Shown: positions 1 to 9,545, counted from the stretch's first letter. The stretch: DNA of 64,000 bases from Pedobacter polaris (GCF_005116505.1 NZ_SWBR01000001.1:744001-808000), one strand, 5' to 3'. The notes: generated by a model not told the origin, from the letters alone. Translations and numbers: made by a program.

Positions 1-35
1 TACTTTAAACTTACTATTCGATAAATCATCACCCT

Positions 36-43
36 TAACTTTG
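36..43 (+). promoter_or_regulatory. -7 promoter element TAACTTTG, leaderless arrangement
   Basis: Matches the Bacteroidota -7 consensus TAnnTTTG exactly and ends four bases before the ATG at 48. With the usual start site about four bases past the element, the transcript would begin at the start codon. No clear -33 element is visible. Confidence 0.6.
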
Positions 44-47
44 TTTT

Positions 48-764
48 ATGAAAATAGAAATCTGGTCAGACGTGATGTGTCCATTTTGCTATATTGGCAA
101 AAGACATTTTGAAAAAGCGATAGAAAAATTGCCATTTAAGAGTGAAATTGAAGTAGAATGGAAAAGTTTTCAGCTTAATCCAGAGTATCATAATACGACT
201 AATGAGGATTTATATACTTATTTAGCTAGAGCGAAAGGAATGTCTATAGATCAAGCCAAACAAATGACTGGACAAGTGGTTGAGATGGCAGAAAACATTG
301 GATTGAATTTGAACTTCGCTACAAACGTTCCTGCTAATTCTTTTGATGCACATCGATTTATTCATTTCGCAAAAAGTAAGGGGTTGCAAGACGAAGCAGA
401 AGAAGCCTTATTTAAGGCACATTTTATGGGCGCCAAAGATATCGCTAAACAAGAAACTTTAATCAGCATTGCTGAAGACTTGGGCTTGGATAAAACAGAG
501 ACAGAACAAGTTTTGCAGGGTGATGATTTTGCAGAAGCCGTTCGTTATGACGTTTATGAAAGTCAGCAATTAGGCGTTAGAGGTGTTCCTTACTTTGTGT
601 TTGATAGGAAATATGCTTTATCTGGCGCACAACCAGTCCCTGCTTTTGAACAGGCAATCGTGCAGGGTTTTACTGAATGGCAAGCTACACAGCCTAAAAC
701 AACACTAAAATCATTAAATAAAAACGATGATGCTGTTTGCGATGAAAATGGGTGTGAGATATAA
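48..764 (+). CDS. DsbA family oxidoreductase, FrnE-like
   Basis: A 238-residue thioredoxin-fold protein of the FrnE branch of the DsbA family. The CPFC active site lies at residues 11-14, directly after the first beta strand, and the cis-proline loop GVPYF lies near residue 180, in the order expected for DsbA. No signal peptide is present, so it is probably a cytoplasmic dithiol oxidoreductase or isomerase. A second cysteine pair occurs at the extreme C-terminus (CDENGCEI). The family is known for protein disulfide chemistry; the substrate here is unknown. The start is fixed by the -7 element four bases upstream. It is monocistronic, followed by a repeat-rich gap. Confidence 0.9.
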   Translation: MKIEIWSDVMCPFCYIGKRHFEKAIEKLPFKSEIEVEWKSFQLNPEYHNTTNEDLYTYLARAKGMSIDQAKQMTGQVVEMAENIGLNLNFATNVPANSFDAHRFIHFAKSKGLQDEAEEALFKAHFMGAKDIAKQETLISIAEDLGLDKTETEQVLQGDDFAEAVRYDVYESQQLGVRGVPYFVFDRKYALSGAQPVPAFEQAIVQGFTEWQATQPKTTLKSLNKNDDAVCDENGCEI

Positions 765-773
765 TCGTTTTGT

Positions 774-880
774 CATTCCCGTGAAAACTGGAATCATAAT
801 GCACAAAGCAATCCAAATTTAGATTTTCTATAGCATTACGATGCCCAGTAGAGCTGAGCATAACGAATGTCAAGTAATAA
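774..880 (+). repeat. Dispersed repeat, copy 1
   Basis: Resembles the reverse complement of a segment at 42740-42846. Shared blocks, in order, are CATTCCCGTGAAAAC, GGAATC, TAATGC, AGCATTA and GATGCCCAGT, followed by an AGC/GAGCAT block. The middle is not conserved. The gap 765-1101 holds this repeat, the next one, and no convincing gene. Confidence 0.65.
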
Positions 881-912
881 GTCGCGTCAATCTATCATGC
901 AGGAAAGATTGC

Positions 913-940
913 TTTGTCATTCCGACTTTGGAGGAATCTA
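913..940 (+). repeat. Short dispersed repeat (CATTCCGACTTTGGAGGAAT)
   Basis: The same roughly 25-base sequence occurs in the opposite orientation at 9572-9597, after the TPR-protein gene. Both copies lie just downstream of genes and outside coding sequence. Confidence 0.7.
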
Positions 941-1101
941 TTTAGTTGATTTAATGGTTAGATTCTTAACTGCTCTACTGATGTAAGATTGGCACATGTC
1001 CTGAATAACAAATTTGCTCCTGCGGAAACATTAACCATGGGACAAAGAGGGATAGAGATTTGTCCTCGTGCCTCGTTCGAAATGACGGGAAAGGGAAGGT
1101 A

Positions 1102-1311
1102 TTACTTCTTCAAACCTTGCAACAAGTATTCTAAACCATTAAGTTTAATCTCATACATAGTTCCTAGTAAATGCCCTAGTCTCCCAGGAGGAAAGCCTTG
1201 GCTATGAAACCATACTAGATAAGTTTCTGGCAAACGCGAAATCACCCAACCTTTGTATTTACCAAAGGGCATTTTCATTGTAACCAGTTCATTTAACATT
1301 TGTGGATCCAT
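1102..1311 (-). CDS. DUF3820 family protein
   Basis: A 69-residue protein with the DUF3820 pattern: an N-terminal MPFGKYKG block followed by a short helical region with LPETYLVWF and a GxLG motif. The family is small, soluble and of unsettled function; some members are labelled quorum-sensing-regulated virulence factors, which should not be read as a function here. It lies about 130 bases downstream of mfd on the same strand. Its AT content and codon use look like those of the neighbours. Confidence 0.8.
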   Translation of the reverse strand: MDPQMLNELVTMKMPFGKYKGWVISRLPETYLVWFHSQGFPPGRLGHLLGTMYEIKLNGLEYLLQGLKK

Positions 1312-1438
1312 CTGGGGTACGAGTTATGTGTTTTAGGAGGCTACAGGTCAGGGTGCTTAAGCTATAGTGTCTATCTTTAAAATTTGCTGATTTTGGTGCT
1401 TAAAACTCATAACCTGTAACTCGCAACCCGCAACATCC

Positions 1439-4400
1439 TTAAAGAATCAACTCTAACATTTCTATTGCTTCATCTACGTTTGCAATGTTATCGAAAGAAA
1501 TCCGTAAACTATCTTTTACTTCCTTTAAATTACACAAACGCTGATGGATTTGTGCAAAAGCTAATATTTTATTGAATACTTCTGAATCGAAAAACTTTGA
1601 TTGTTTGTCGCTAATAAAATAACCACGAAGGATATTCTTTTTAAAGCTCAGTTTTTCAAACCCTAAACGTTTACCAACCCATTGAAGTCTTAAAACCTTA
1701 AGCATTGCTTTTACGGGCTGTGGAACTGGTCCAAATCTATCTTTTAATTCTATCTCGAATGCGGATAATTCTGCCTCATTTTCTAATTTAGAAAGTTCAG
1801 TATATAAATTGTATCGTTCGGTTATACTGGTTACATAATCATCAGGAATGTGTAATTCTACATCTGTATCAACCTGTGTAAAGTTCACAAAAGCTCGCTG
1901 CGGCTCATCCTTAAATAAATCTTTAAACTCTGCATCCTTTAACTCCTGAATAGCTTCATCCAAGATTTTATTATACATTTCAAACCCTATTTCTGCAATG
2001 AAACCACTTTGTTCGCCACCTAGTAAATTTCCACTTCCTCTAATGTCTAAATCACGCATAGCGATATTAAAACCACTTCCTAAATCAGAAAACTCTTCAA
2101 TAGCACTTAATCTCTTTCTAGCCTCGTTGGTTAATGTGGATAAAGGTAAACTCAACAAATAACAGAAAGCTTTTTTATTGGAGCGGCCAACACGACCACG
2201 CATCTGGTGCAAATCGCTTAGCCCAAACATGTGCGCATGGTTAATGATAATTGTATTTGCATTCGGAATATCAAGACCTGCTTCAATGATTGTGGTAGCC
2301 ACCAAAACATCTTTTTCGCCATTGATAAAATCAAGCATTACATCTTCTAACTGGTCCCCATCTAATTGACCATGTGCTATACCAATTCTAGCTTTTGGAA
2401 CTAATTTTTGTATCAGTCCGCCTAGCTGTGGTAAATCATTCACACGGTTGTGGATAAAGAAAACCTGCCCACCTCGGTCTAATTCAAATTGTACAGCCTC
2501 TTGAATTAATTTGTCATTAAAAACGTGCAATTCTGTATTAACCGCTTGCCTATTAGGTGGTGGCGTACTCATGATCGATAAATCTCGAGCACCCATTAAA
2601 GAGAAATGTAAAGTTCTTGGAATTGGTGTTGCGGTTAAGGTAAGGGTATCTACGTTTACGCGTAAAGCCCTCAGTTTTTCTTTCGCAGCTACACCAAATT
2701 TTTGTTCTTCATCAATAATCATGATGCCCAAATCTTTGAACTTTACATCTTTACTCAGTAAACGATGAGTGCCGATTACAATATCAACTTTTCCATTTGC
2801 CACACGCTCTAAAGTGTCTTTAATTTGTTTAGAAGTTTTAAAACGATTGATATAATCTACCGTACAAGGAAACTCTTTTAAACGAGACGAAAAGGTTTTA
2901 AAATGCTGTAGTGCCAAAATAGTAGTAGGCACCAAAATAGCGGCTTGTTTGCCATTTGCAACGGCTTTAAAAGCAGCACGAATGGCAATTTCTGTTTTTC
3001 CAAAGCCTACATCTCCACAAACCAACCTATCCATTGGGTGTGGTGCTTCCATGTCTTTTTTAACATCGGCAGTTGCCTTAACTTGGTCTGGTGTATCTTC
3101 GTAAATAAATGAAGCTTCTAGCTCAGTTTCTAAATATCCATCGGGGGCAAAAGCAGTACCCACTTGAGCTTTTCTCAACGCATAAAGCTTGATCAAATCT
3201 CGGGCAATGTCTTTAACTTTTTTTTTTGTTGTCTTCTTAAGTTTATCCCACGCTTCTGTACCCAATTTATTCATTTTGGGTTGTGTACCATCTTTTCCGC
3301 TAAACTTTGCAATGCGATTTAAGGAATTGATATTTACATAAAGTAAATCGTTATCGGCATACACCAAACGAATCATCTCTTGTGTTTTGCCATTTACCTC
3401 AACTTTTTCCAGCCCCGCATACTTACCAATACCATGATCTATATGTGTTACAAAATCTCCCGGTTTAAGTTCTCGTAAATCTTTAAGCGTAATTGCTTGA
3501 CTACGTTGATAGCCTTTTTTTAATTGGTATTTATAAAAACGATCGAATATCTGATGATCTGTGTAAAAAGCAACTTTCTGGGCGGCATCTAAAAAGCCTT
3601 CCCTTAACGGAATATTTACAGGGGTAAACTTAGCCGTTTTATCAATATCATCTAATATCGCATACAAACGTTCGGTTTGTTTGGTAGAATTGGTGAAAAT
3701 GAAATTGTGAATATGCTGGTTTTCATTCTCTTTTAGATTTTTGATGAGTAAATCGAAATCTTTATTAAAAGATGGTTGTGGTTTGGTTTCAAAATGAACT
3801 ACATCAGCTGTTTGGTAGAAAAACTGTTTTCCAAATTCTACTAGCGCAAAATCTTGAAAAAGATCAGATAGCATTTTTTCATCTGTGAATGAGAATTTTG
3901 GATCTAACCAATTAGGGTTTTGTTGCTTTTCAGCAACGCCCAATGCTTTCCAAAGCTCAACAGCTTTTTTATAACCACCTTTAACAATGTCTATGGTATA
4001 TTCTACATCTTTAAACCAAAGTTGCGTGTCTTTTTCAATATAATCTAACAGGCTGATGTTATTTTCGGTTAAGAATTTTGCCTGTACATTTGGCACAATG
4101 GTTAAGCTTTTTACATCATCAACAGAAAGTTGGCTTTCAATTTCAAAAGTTCTAATACTTTCAACAGTATCACCAAAAAACTCAATTCGATAAGGAAGTT
4201 CGTGCGAAAAAGAAAAAATATCTACAATACCTCCACGAATGGAGAATTGCCCAGGCTCATACACAAAATCAGCTCTTTCGAAATCGTATTCAAATAAAAA
4301 CTCATTGATAAAATCGATACCTAATGTAGCTCCAATGCTAATTTCTAAGGTGTTTTTTTCTAAAACTGAACGGTCAATTACCTTTTCGGCCAATGCCTCA

Positions 4401-4777
4401 GGATAAGTAACCACAATTTTTCCATATTCAGATTGATGATTTAATTCGTTTAATACCTCGGCCCTTGCCAAAACATTAGCAGTATCTATCTGGGTAAATT
4501 CAAAAGCTTTTCTAAATGATGAAGGAAAAAACAATACTTCCTTATCTAAAATCCCTTCCAAATCTGAAAGAAAATAAGAAGCTTCTTCTCTGTTTGGTAG
4601 AATGAAAAGTTGTGGTTTGTGTAGTAAAAAGTAGGTTGAAATGGCAATTACAGCATCGGCAGAACCCACCAATCCCTTTAATTGGGTTTTACTGCCCTTT
4701 CCTTTATTTAACGATTTTGCTGTCGAAACAACACGCTCGTCTGTTTTGTATCTGTTAATCAGGTCGCGAATGTTCAC
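1439..4777 (-). CDS. mfd: Transcription-repair coupling factor Mfd
   Basis: Mfd is an ATP-driven translocase that removes RNA polymerase stalled at DNA lesions and recruits UvrA. With the GTG start at 4777 it has 1112 residues, normal for the family. In order it has a UvrB-like N-terminal module, the CarD-like RNA polymerase interaction domain (beginning near LKPGDFVTHIDHGIGKY), a helicase core with GDVGFGKT (about residue 592) and the DEEQ box, the translocation motif region with QMRGRVGR, and a C-terminal TRCF domain. An ATG 48 bases further upstream would add MILDTYYLILILYLYI, which reads as translated intergenic repeat. The GTG sits exactly four bases behind a TACCTTTA box, supporting it as the real start. 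Confidence 0.95.
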   Translation of the reverse strand: MNIRDLINRYKTDERVVSTAKSLNKGKGSKTQLKGLVGSADAVIAISTYFLLHKPQLFILPNREEASYFLSDLEGILDKEVLFFPSSFRKAFEFTQIDTANVLARAEVLNELNHQSEYGKIVVTYPEALAEKVIDRSVLEKNTLEISIGATLGIDFINEFLFEYDFERADFVYEPGQFSIRGGIVDIFSFSHELPYRIEFFGDTVESIRTFEIESQLSVDDVKSLTIVPNVQAKFLTENNISLLDYIEKDTQLWFKDVEYTIDIVKGGYKKAVELWKALGVAEKQQNPNWLDPKFSFTDEKMLSDLFQDFALVEFGKQFFYQTADVVHFETKPQPSFNKDFDLLIKNLKENENQHIHNFIFTNSTKQTERLYAILDDIDKTAKFTPVNIPLREGFLDAAQKVAFYTDHQIFDRFYKYQLKKGYQRSQAITLKDLRELKPGDFVTHIDHGIGKYAGLEKVEVNGKTQEMIRLVYADNDLLYVNINSLNRIAKFSGKDGTQPKMNKLGTEAWDKLKKTTKKKVKDIARDLIKLYALRKAQVGTAFAPDGYLETELEASFIYEDTPDQVKATADVKKDMEAPHPMDRLVCGDVGFGKTEIAIRAAFKAVANGKQAAILVPTTILALQHFKTFSSRLKEFPCTVDYINRFKTSKQIKDTLERVANGKVDIVIGTHRLLSKDVKFKDLGIMIIDEEQKFGVAAKEKLRALRVNVDTLTLTATPIPRTLHFSLMGARDLSIMSTPPPNRQAVNTELHVFNDKLIQEAVQFELDRGGQVFFIHNRVNDLPQLGGLIQKLVPKARIGIAHGQLDGDQLEDVMLDFINGEKDVLVATTIIEAGLDIPNANTIIINHAHMFGLSDLHQMRGRVGRSNKKAFCYLLSLPLSTLTNEARKRLSAIEEFSDLGSGFNIAMRDLDIRGSGNLLGGEQSGFIAEIGFEMYNKILDEAIQELKDAEFKDLFKDEPQRAFVNFTQVDTDVELHIPDDYVTSITERYNLYTELSKLENEAELSAFEIELKDRFGPVPQPVKAMLKVLRLQWVGKRLGFEKLSFKKNILRGYFISDKQSKFFDSEVFNKILAFAQIHQRLCNLKEVKDSLRISFDNIANVDEAIEMLELIL

Positions 4778-4781
4778 TATG

Positions 4782-4789
4782 TAAAGGTA
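4782..4789 (-). promoter_or_regulatory. -7-like element TACCTTTA before mfd GTG
   Basis: On the minus strand TACCTTTA is followed by CATA and the GTG start of mfd. It differs from TAnnTTTG only in the last base and has the same four-base spacing seen at several other starts in the window. Confidence 0.45.
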
Positions 4790-4825
4790 TAGAATTAGTA
4801 TCAAGTAGTAAGTATCAAGTATCAA

Positions 4826-5311
4826 GATTTGAATACTTACTTTATATAAAACGATTTTTCTAAGTATTTAGATTTATAATTTGAAGCGCAATTTGGTGCA
4901 AAACAATAAGTTTGTTTGCGCTTTTACGCTTCGCTGCGTCGTTTCTCCTTGCTGCAGGGTAATGCTGCAATCGGGGCTATAGGGCAAAACCAGCATTTCA
5001 TTTTGGGGTTTGCATGGCGCAACTGCTTTGTTCATAAACCCAATTTCGCATAAAACTTCGGACAATTGTCAGTCTGAGCTTGTCGAAGATTAATTGGCAA
5101 AACTTGCTACAAAAGCGGGGCTGCTGTATCCCAAAATGCACTGCAATCTTTTCCAACTTATCTCAATACATAGTACATTCTACTCCATACTCAAATGTTT
5201 CTTCGAAGCCAAAGCCGAGTTTGTCGAGATTTTTTTTAGTTTCGTCGAGTACAATTTAATAGCCGTAACAAAAAACTTATCATTGTTTCTAAATAATATA
5301 AAACGCGAAAC
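4826..5311 (+). other. Intergenic region without a convincing gene
   Basis: About 490 bases between the divergent mfd and DUF2752 genes. It holds short direct repeats of AGTATCAAG next to mfd (4800-4824), a TGTCAGTCTGAGCTTGTCGAAG block (about 5067-5088) related to TGAGCTTGCGAAGA at 9546, and a further GTTTGTCGAGA block. Short open frames on both strands here have no family features and overlap the repeats. Confidence 0.5.
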
Positions 5312-5617
5312 ATGAAGTACATTAAAAGCTTTCCGATAGAATTAGTATTCTGGGTTTTGGCTTTAGTGTTGTTGGCAACAGCAAGCCCTCATGAGCACCA
5401 CTTTACCCTTTGCCCATTGGCAAATTTAGGTTTCGATTGGTGCCCGGGATGTGGATTAGGAAGGTCGATTACCGCACTGTTTCACGGAGATGTAAATGCA
5501 AGCTTTTCTCATCATTGGTTCGGTATACCATCATTGATTTTAATAAGCTACCGCATCTATCAGCTCACCAAAAAATTATTTAACAAACAAATTAATTTAA
5601 AATTAAAGGAGGACTAG
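5312..5617 (+). CDS. DUF2752 membrane protein
   Basis: A 101-residue protein with two hydrophobic helices and the DUF2752 signature: CPL near residue 34, then WCPGCGLGRS with a conserved cysteine pair, then a HGD block before the second helix. Function is unknown. Only two bases separate it from the TM2-domain gene downstream, so the two are very likely cotranscribed. In Bacteroidota such pairs are common, which suggests a joint membrane role, but nothing in the sequence tells what it is. Confidence 0.85.
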   Translation: MKYIKSFPIELVFWVLALVLLATASPHEHHFTLCPLANLGFDWCPGCGLGRSITALFHGDVNASFSHHWFGIPSLILISYRIYQLTKKLFNKQINLKLKED

Positions 5618-5619
5618 CA

Positions 5620-5982
5620 ATGTTTGATTCACAATTTATGGCATTACCGGGTATCACCCCACAAGAATATAGTTATTTACAAACCGCAACAAGTGGCTTA
5701 AGTGAGCAACAAGTTCGCACATTTTTAATGATTTACTCAGGCAAAAGGAAAAATCCTAGCGACATGTTACTGTTCTGTGTAATTGGCCTCTTTTTGGTTC
5801 CGGGTTTACAAAGGTTTATAATTGGACAGATAGGAATGGGTATTTTATATTTATTTACCGCTGGATTATGTTTAATTGGTTCAATTGTAGATATTATAAA
5901 CCACAAAGAACTAGCATTTGAGCATAACCAAAAAATGGTTTTTGAAAGCTTACAAATGGTTAGAATGGGAAATTTCCAATAA
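5620..5982 (+). CDS. TM2 domain-containing protein
   Basis: A 120-residue protein with a soluble N-terminal segment of about 45 residues, then a TM2-type pair of membrane helices (DMLLFCVIGLFLVPGLQRF and IGMGILYLFTAGLCLIGSI) separated by a short charged turn containing the usual G-x-x-x-F/Y-G-like pattern, and a short C-terminal tail. The family has no settled biochemical role. It follows the DUF2752 gene by two bases and ends before a terminator hairpin, so the two genes look like a complete small operon. Confidence 0.8.
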   Translation: MFDSQFMALPGITPQEYSYLQTATSGLSEQQVRTFLMIYSGKRKNPSDMLLFCVIGLFLVPGLQRFIIGQIGMGILYLFTAGLCLIGSIVDIINHKELAFEHNQKMVFESLQMVRMGNFQ

Positions 5983-6005
5983 ACATACACGTAAACTATA
6001 TAAAT

Positions 6006-6047
6006 AATCCTTATCTGTTTAAAAGCGGATAAGGATTTGTTATTTTT
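6006..6047 (+). terminator. Rho-independent terminator
   Basis: A perfect 10-base stem, AATCCTTATC (6006-6015) with GATAAGGATT (6028-6037), followed by a T-rich run. It closes the DUF2752-TM2 operon and its tail overlaps the promoter box of the next gene. Confidence 0.75.
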
Positions 6048-6048
6048 A
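6041..6048 (+). promoter_or_regulatory. -7-like element TATTTTTA, leaderless arrangement
   Basis: TATTTTTA, one base off TAnnTTTG, followed by four bases (TAGC) and the ATG at 6053. Confidence 0.4.
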
Positions 6049-6052
6049 TAGC

Positions 6053-7150
6053 ATGAAGTTATCTGAGATTACCAATTTTCTGGAAAAAATTGCCCCGCTA
6101 AACTATCAAGAAGACTATGATAACTCGGGTTTAATTGTAGGGAGTGGAAATGATGAAGTTAACGCGGCCTTAGTTGCATTAGACTGTACAGAACAAATTG
6201 TAGATGAGGCCATAGCTAAAAACTGCAATTTAATTATCACGCACCATCCTATTGTTTTTAAAGGATTAAAAAAGTTCAATGGCAAAACTTATGTAGAGCG
6301 AGTTGTGCTAAAAGCGATAAAAAATAACATCGCATTATATGCCATCCACACTAATTTAGATCATGTTGCTCATGGTGTAAGCGGAGAAATATGTAAAAGA
6401 TTAGGCATACAAAATGCTAAAATTCTATCTCCTAAAAGTAATTTGTTAAAAAAACTGGTTACTTTTTGTCCTACCACAAATGCAGAAGAAGTAAGAAATG
6501 CTTTATTTGCAGCTGGTGCAGGAGATATTAGTGATTATAGTGAATGTAGTTTTAACACAGAGGGTATGGGAACATTTAAGGGTGGTGATGGCACAAACCC
6601 TTTTGTTGGCGAAGTAGGAATTCAACACCATGAAGCCGAAACTAGAATTGAAACTATATTTAAGGTTCAAGATGAGCGCAAGGTGCTGTTGGCTTTGTTA
6701 GAAAATCATCCTTATGAAGAGGTGGCTTATGATATTTATGCTTTAACCAACAAGCTAGAAAATGTTGGTGCAGGTATGATAGGATGGCTGCCACAAGAAA
6801 TGGAAAATGTAGATTTTTTAAATTTAGTTAAGGAGAAAATGCAGGCTAAGGTAATTAGACACACCGCTCTTTTACCTAAAAGGATTAAAAAAGTTGCAGT
6901 TTGTGGCGGTTCTGGTAGTTTCTTGTTGAAAGATGCTATTGCTGCTGGTGCTGATGCCTTTATCACGGCGGACTTTAAATACCACGAATTTTTTGATGCA
7001 GAAAATAAGCTGATTATAGCAGATATTGGACATTATGAAAGTGAACAATTTACATCTAATTTGTTGATAGATAATATTCAAGAAAAATTTCCTAACTTTG
7101 CAATCCGTTTAACGGAGCATAATACAAACCCCATAAATTATTTCATTTAA
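6053..7150 (+). CDS. Nif3-like dinuclear metal center protein (DUF34)
   Basis: A 365-residue protein of the NIF3/YbgI family, which forms hexameric toroids carrying a two-metal site. Metal ligands are visible as the HHP motif in TITHHPIVFKGL-like context near residue 64, the H-x-N-L-D-H segment near residue 102, and the C-terminal HYESEQF motif. The central insertion between the two halves is the PII-like domain found in longer family members, so the length is normal. The family is tentatively linked to metal or cofactor damage control. Its stop overlaps the next start by one base (TAATG), so it is translationally linked to the zinc-ribbon protein. Confidence 0.9.
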   Translation: MKLSEITNFLEKIAPLNYQEDYDNSGLIVGSGNDEVNAALVALDCTEQIVDEAIAKNCNLIITHHPIVFKGLKKFNGKTYVERVVLKAIKNNIALYAIHTNLDHVAHGVSGEICKRLGIQNAKILSPKSNLLKKLVTFCPTTNAEEVRNALFAAGAGDISDYSECSFNTEGMGTFKGGDGTNPFVGEVGIQHHEAETRIETIFKVQDERKVLLALLENHPYEEVAYDIYALTNKLENVGAGMIGWLPQEMENVDFLNLVKEKMQAKVIRHTALLPKRIKKVAVCGGSGSFLLKDAIAAGADAFITADFKYHEFFDAENKLIIADIGHYESEQFTSNLLIDNIQEKFPNFAIRLTEHNTNPINYFI

Positions 7151-7893
7151 TGGAACAAACAGTAGAGCAAAAGCTAAAAGCTTTATACGAATTACAAAAC
7201 ATACACACTAAGATTGATAAAATTCGCCAAGTTAGAGGTGAATTACCAATGGAAGTAGCTGATTTAGAGGATGAAGTAGCTGGATTAGAAACACGTATAC
7301 AAAAAATCAAAGCTGAATTAGACGATACTGAAGACGCTATAGTTAACCGTAAAAACATGATTAAAGAAGCGCAAGCTTTAATCAAAAAATACGAAAAACA
7401 ATTAGAAGACGTAAAAAATAACCGCGAATACGATGCTTTAACTAAAGAAGTTGAGATTCAAAATTTAGATATTCAGGTTTCTGAGAAAAAAATTAAAGAA
7501 CATGGTTTCGAAATTGCTTCTAAAACAGAAATCTACGATCAAGCATTAGCTAACATCGAAGCTAGAAAAGGTGATTTAGAAGTTAAAAAAGGGGAGTTGG
7601 CAACAATTACTTCAGAAACTGAAAAAGAAGAACAAGGCCTGGTTAAAAAAGCAGATAAAGCAGAAACTCAAATTGAAGAGCGTTTATTAACGGCTTACCA
7701 CAGATTAAGAGGTAACGCAGTAAATGGATTAGCTGTTGTAACGATTGATAGAGATTCGTGCTCAGGTTGTTTCAACCAAATTCCACCACAACGTCAATTA
7801 GATATCCGTCAACGTAAAAAAGTAATAGTTTGCGAGCATTGCGGAAGAATTTTAGTTGATGAAGCGTTAACTCAAGAGTTAGCTGAAGCATAG
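7150..7893 (+). CDS. Coiled-coil protein with C4 zinc ribbon
   Basis: A 247-residue protein: residues 1-190 form a long heptad-rich antiparallel coiled coil, and the C-terminus carries a zinc ribbon with Cys204-x2-Cys207 and Cys228-x2-Cys231. This is the zf-RING_7 (DUF164) family, for which nucleic-acid binding and roles in secretion or developmental control have been proposed in other bacteria. Pairing with the Nif3 gene is widespread in bacteria and is seen here as a one-base overlap. A strong terminator follows. Confidence 0.9.
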   Translation: MEQTVEQKLKALYELQNIHTKIDKIRQVRGELPMEVADLEDEVAGLETRIQKIKAELDDTEDAIVNRKNMIKEAQALIKKYEKQLEDVKNNREYDALTKEVEIQNLDIQVSEKKIKEHGFEIASKTEIYDQALANIEARKGDLEVKKGELATITSETEKEEQGLVKKADKAETQIEERLLTAYHRLRGNAVNGLAVVTIDRDSCSGCFNQIPPQRQLDIRQRKKVIVCEHCGRILVDEALTQELAEA

Positions 7894-7915
7894 AACCAAA
7901 ACCAAATATAATACT

Positions 7916-7943
7916 AGGCCGGATGAAAATCTGGCCTTTTTTG
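7916..7943 (+). terminator. Rho-independent terminator with GAAA loop
   Basis: Stem AGGCCGGAT (7916-7924) with ATCTGGCCT (7929-7937), one G-U pair, a GAAA tetraloop and a run of six T. It ends the Nif3/zinc-ribbon operon. Confidence 0.9.
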
Positions 7944-8022
7944 TTTTAAGGGCAAAACATCAATGGTTTTTTAACGTTATATAAAATTGCTAACTTCCAT
8001 TTTCAAACCGACGTATATATAC

Positions 8023-9531
8023 ATGCCTCAGATTAAATTATCCGCTATCAATAGAATTTTCTGTTTTGCGCTCTTTGCTCTTTTACTTTCATCTTCTATA
8101 GCTAAAGCTAATTTCGATTTTAATGCAAACTGCTTAAAAGCATATCAAAGCATTTTCGAGTTAAAACTAAATACTGCACGTCAACTAATTGCTGCTGAAA
8201 AAAAAGCGCATCCAAATAATTCTATCGTTCCATTTTTAGAAAATTATGTAGATTATTATTATTTGTTAACTACAGAAAGTAAATCAGAATTTGAGCGTTT
8301 AGAGTCAAATAAGGATGACAGATTAGATCAAATCAATGAAGATGATAAAAACTCACCATACCGTCTTTATGCTCAAGCGCAGATCAATTTGCAATGGGCT
8401 TTAATTAGAGGGCGCTATGGCTCTTATTTTAGTGCTGCAAGAGAAATTAATAAAGCAAACACGTTGCTGCAAGAAAACGCTAAAAAATTTCCTGGTTTTC
8501 ATTTGAACAGTATGGGATTGGGATTAATTAATGCGGTTATAGGCGCTTTACCAGATGGATTTTTAAAATCTTCGCTTTCGACATTTGGATTGAAAGGAAA
8601 CTTACAAACTGGCTTAAATATGCTAGATAAATTAGCCGAAAACTTGCCCAAGTCTACATACGAACCTTTTTATGAAGAAACAGTTTTTAATTATGCCTAT
8701 GTATTATCTGATGTAGCCCACAGCCCTTCAGCATATGCAAAAACCATGAAATATACAGCTCGCATAGCGGATAGTAGCTTACTTAAATGTTATCTACAGG
8801 CGTATGTATGTTCTAGAAACGGTCATACAGATGAAGCAATCAGTATCCTAGCAAATAAGCCAAGTGGATCAGCTTATCAGGCTTTTCCATACCTAGATTA
8901 TTTAATGGGAATTGCTAAGTTGAACAAATTAGATTTAACAGCATCAACCTATTTTGATAGGTACTTGCAAACAAACAAAGGTGTTAATTATGTTAAAGAT
9001 ACTTACTTGCATTTGGGCTGGATCGCCCTATTTAAAGGGGATGATTCTAGCTATTCGGCCTTTATGGTTAAAGCAAAAAATAATGGATATACTTACCATG
9101 GAAGAGATAAGCAGGCCCTTAATGAGGCAAACTCTCCAATGCCTAATAAAGATTTGTTAAAAGCAAGACTCCTGTTTGATGGAGGATATTTAACAAAAGC
9201 ATTAGACCATTTAAATGACAGCAAGGTTGAAGATTTTAGTTCTCTGAAAGATAAAGCAGAATACTTTTATCGCTTAGGGAGGGTAAACGACGATTTAGGC
9301 AAAGATGACACCGCCCTTTCCAATTATCAGAATGCCATTAATAATGGGAAGACTTTCAAATATTATTATGCTGCAAAGGCTGCGGTTCAAATGGGTAAGA
9401 TTTATGAGAAGAAGAAAAATCCAGCCAAAGCTAAATCAAGCTTTAACCTTGCCATAGGCATGAGAGATCACGAGCAAGAGAATAGCATCGAAAACGAGGC
9501 TAAACAGGGGTTAAGAAGGATTGGTGGATAA
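8023..9531 (+). CDS. Secreted TPR-repeat protein
   Basis: Using the ATG at 8023 this is 502 residues with a clear signal peptide (basic start, hydrophobic stretch, cleavage near AKA-NF). A TTG 36 bases upstream would spoil the signal peptide. The rest is helical, with recognisable tetratricopeptide repeats in the last third (YFYRLGRVNDDLGKDDTALS and the following AAVQMGKIYEKKKNPAKAK units). It is probably periplasmic. No catalytic motif is seen and I cannot name a specific family; TPR proteins usually act as scaffolds. It is monocistronic, followed by a dispersed repeat. Confidence 0.8.
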   Translation: MPQIKLSAINRIFCFALFALLLSSSIAKANFDFNANCLKAYQSIFELKLNTARQLIAAEKKAHPNNSIVPFLENYVDYYYLLTTESKSEFERLESNKDDRLDQINEDDKNSPYRLYAQAQINLQWALIRGRYGSYFSAAREINKANTLLQENAKKFPGFHLNSMGLGLINAVIGALPDGFLKSSLSTFGLKGNLQTGLNMLDKLAENLPKSTYEPFYEETVFNYAYVLSDVAHSPSAYAKTMKYTARIADSSLLKCYLQAYVCSRNGHTDEAISILANKPSGSAYQAFPYLDYLMGIAKLNKLDLTASTYFDRYLQTNKGVNYVKDTYLHLGWIALFKGDDSSYSAFMVKAKNNGYTYHGRDKQALNEANSPMPNKDLLKARLLFDGGYLTKALDHLNDSKVEDFSSLKDKAEYFYRLGRVNDDLGKDDTALSNYQNAINNGKTFKYYYAAKAAVQMGKIYEKKKNPAKAKSSFNLAIGMRDHEQENSIENEAKQGLRRIGG

Positions 9532-9545
9532 TTACGAATGTCATC

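Noticed and set aside
989..1207. 72-residue open frame
   Set aside because: Overlaps the end of the DUF3820 gene and is made of repeat-like intergenic sequence, with no family features.
4874..5315. Short open frames on both strands (63 and 73 residues)
   Set aside because: They cover dispersed-repeat blocks and have no recognisable domains or promoter box.
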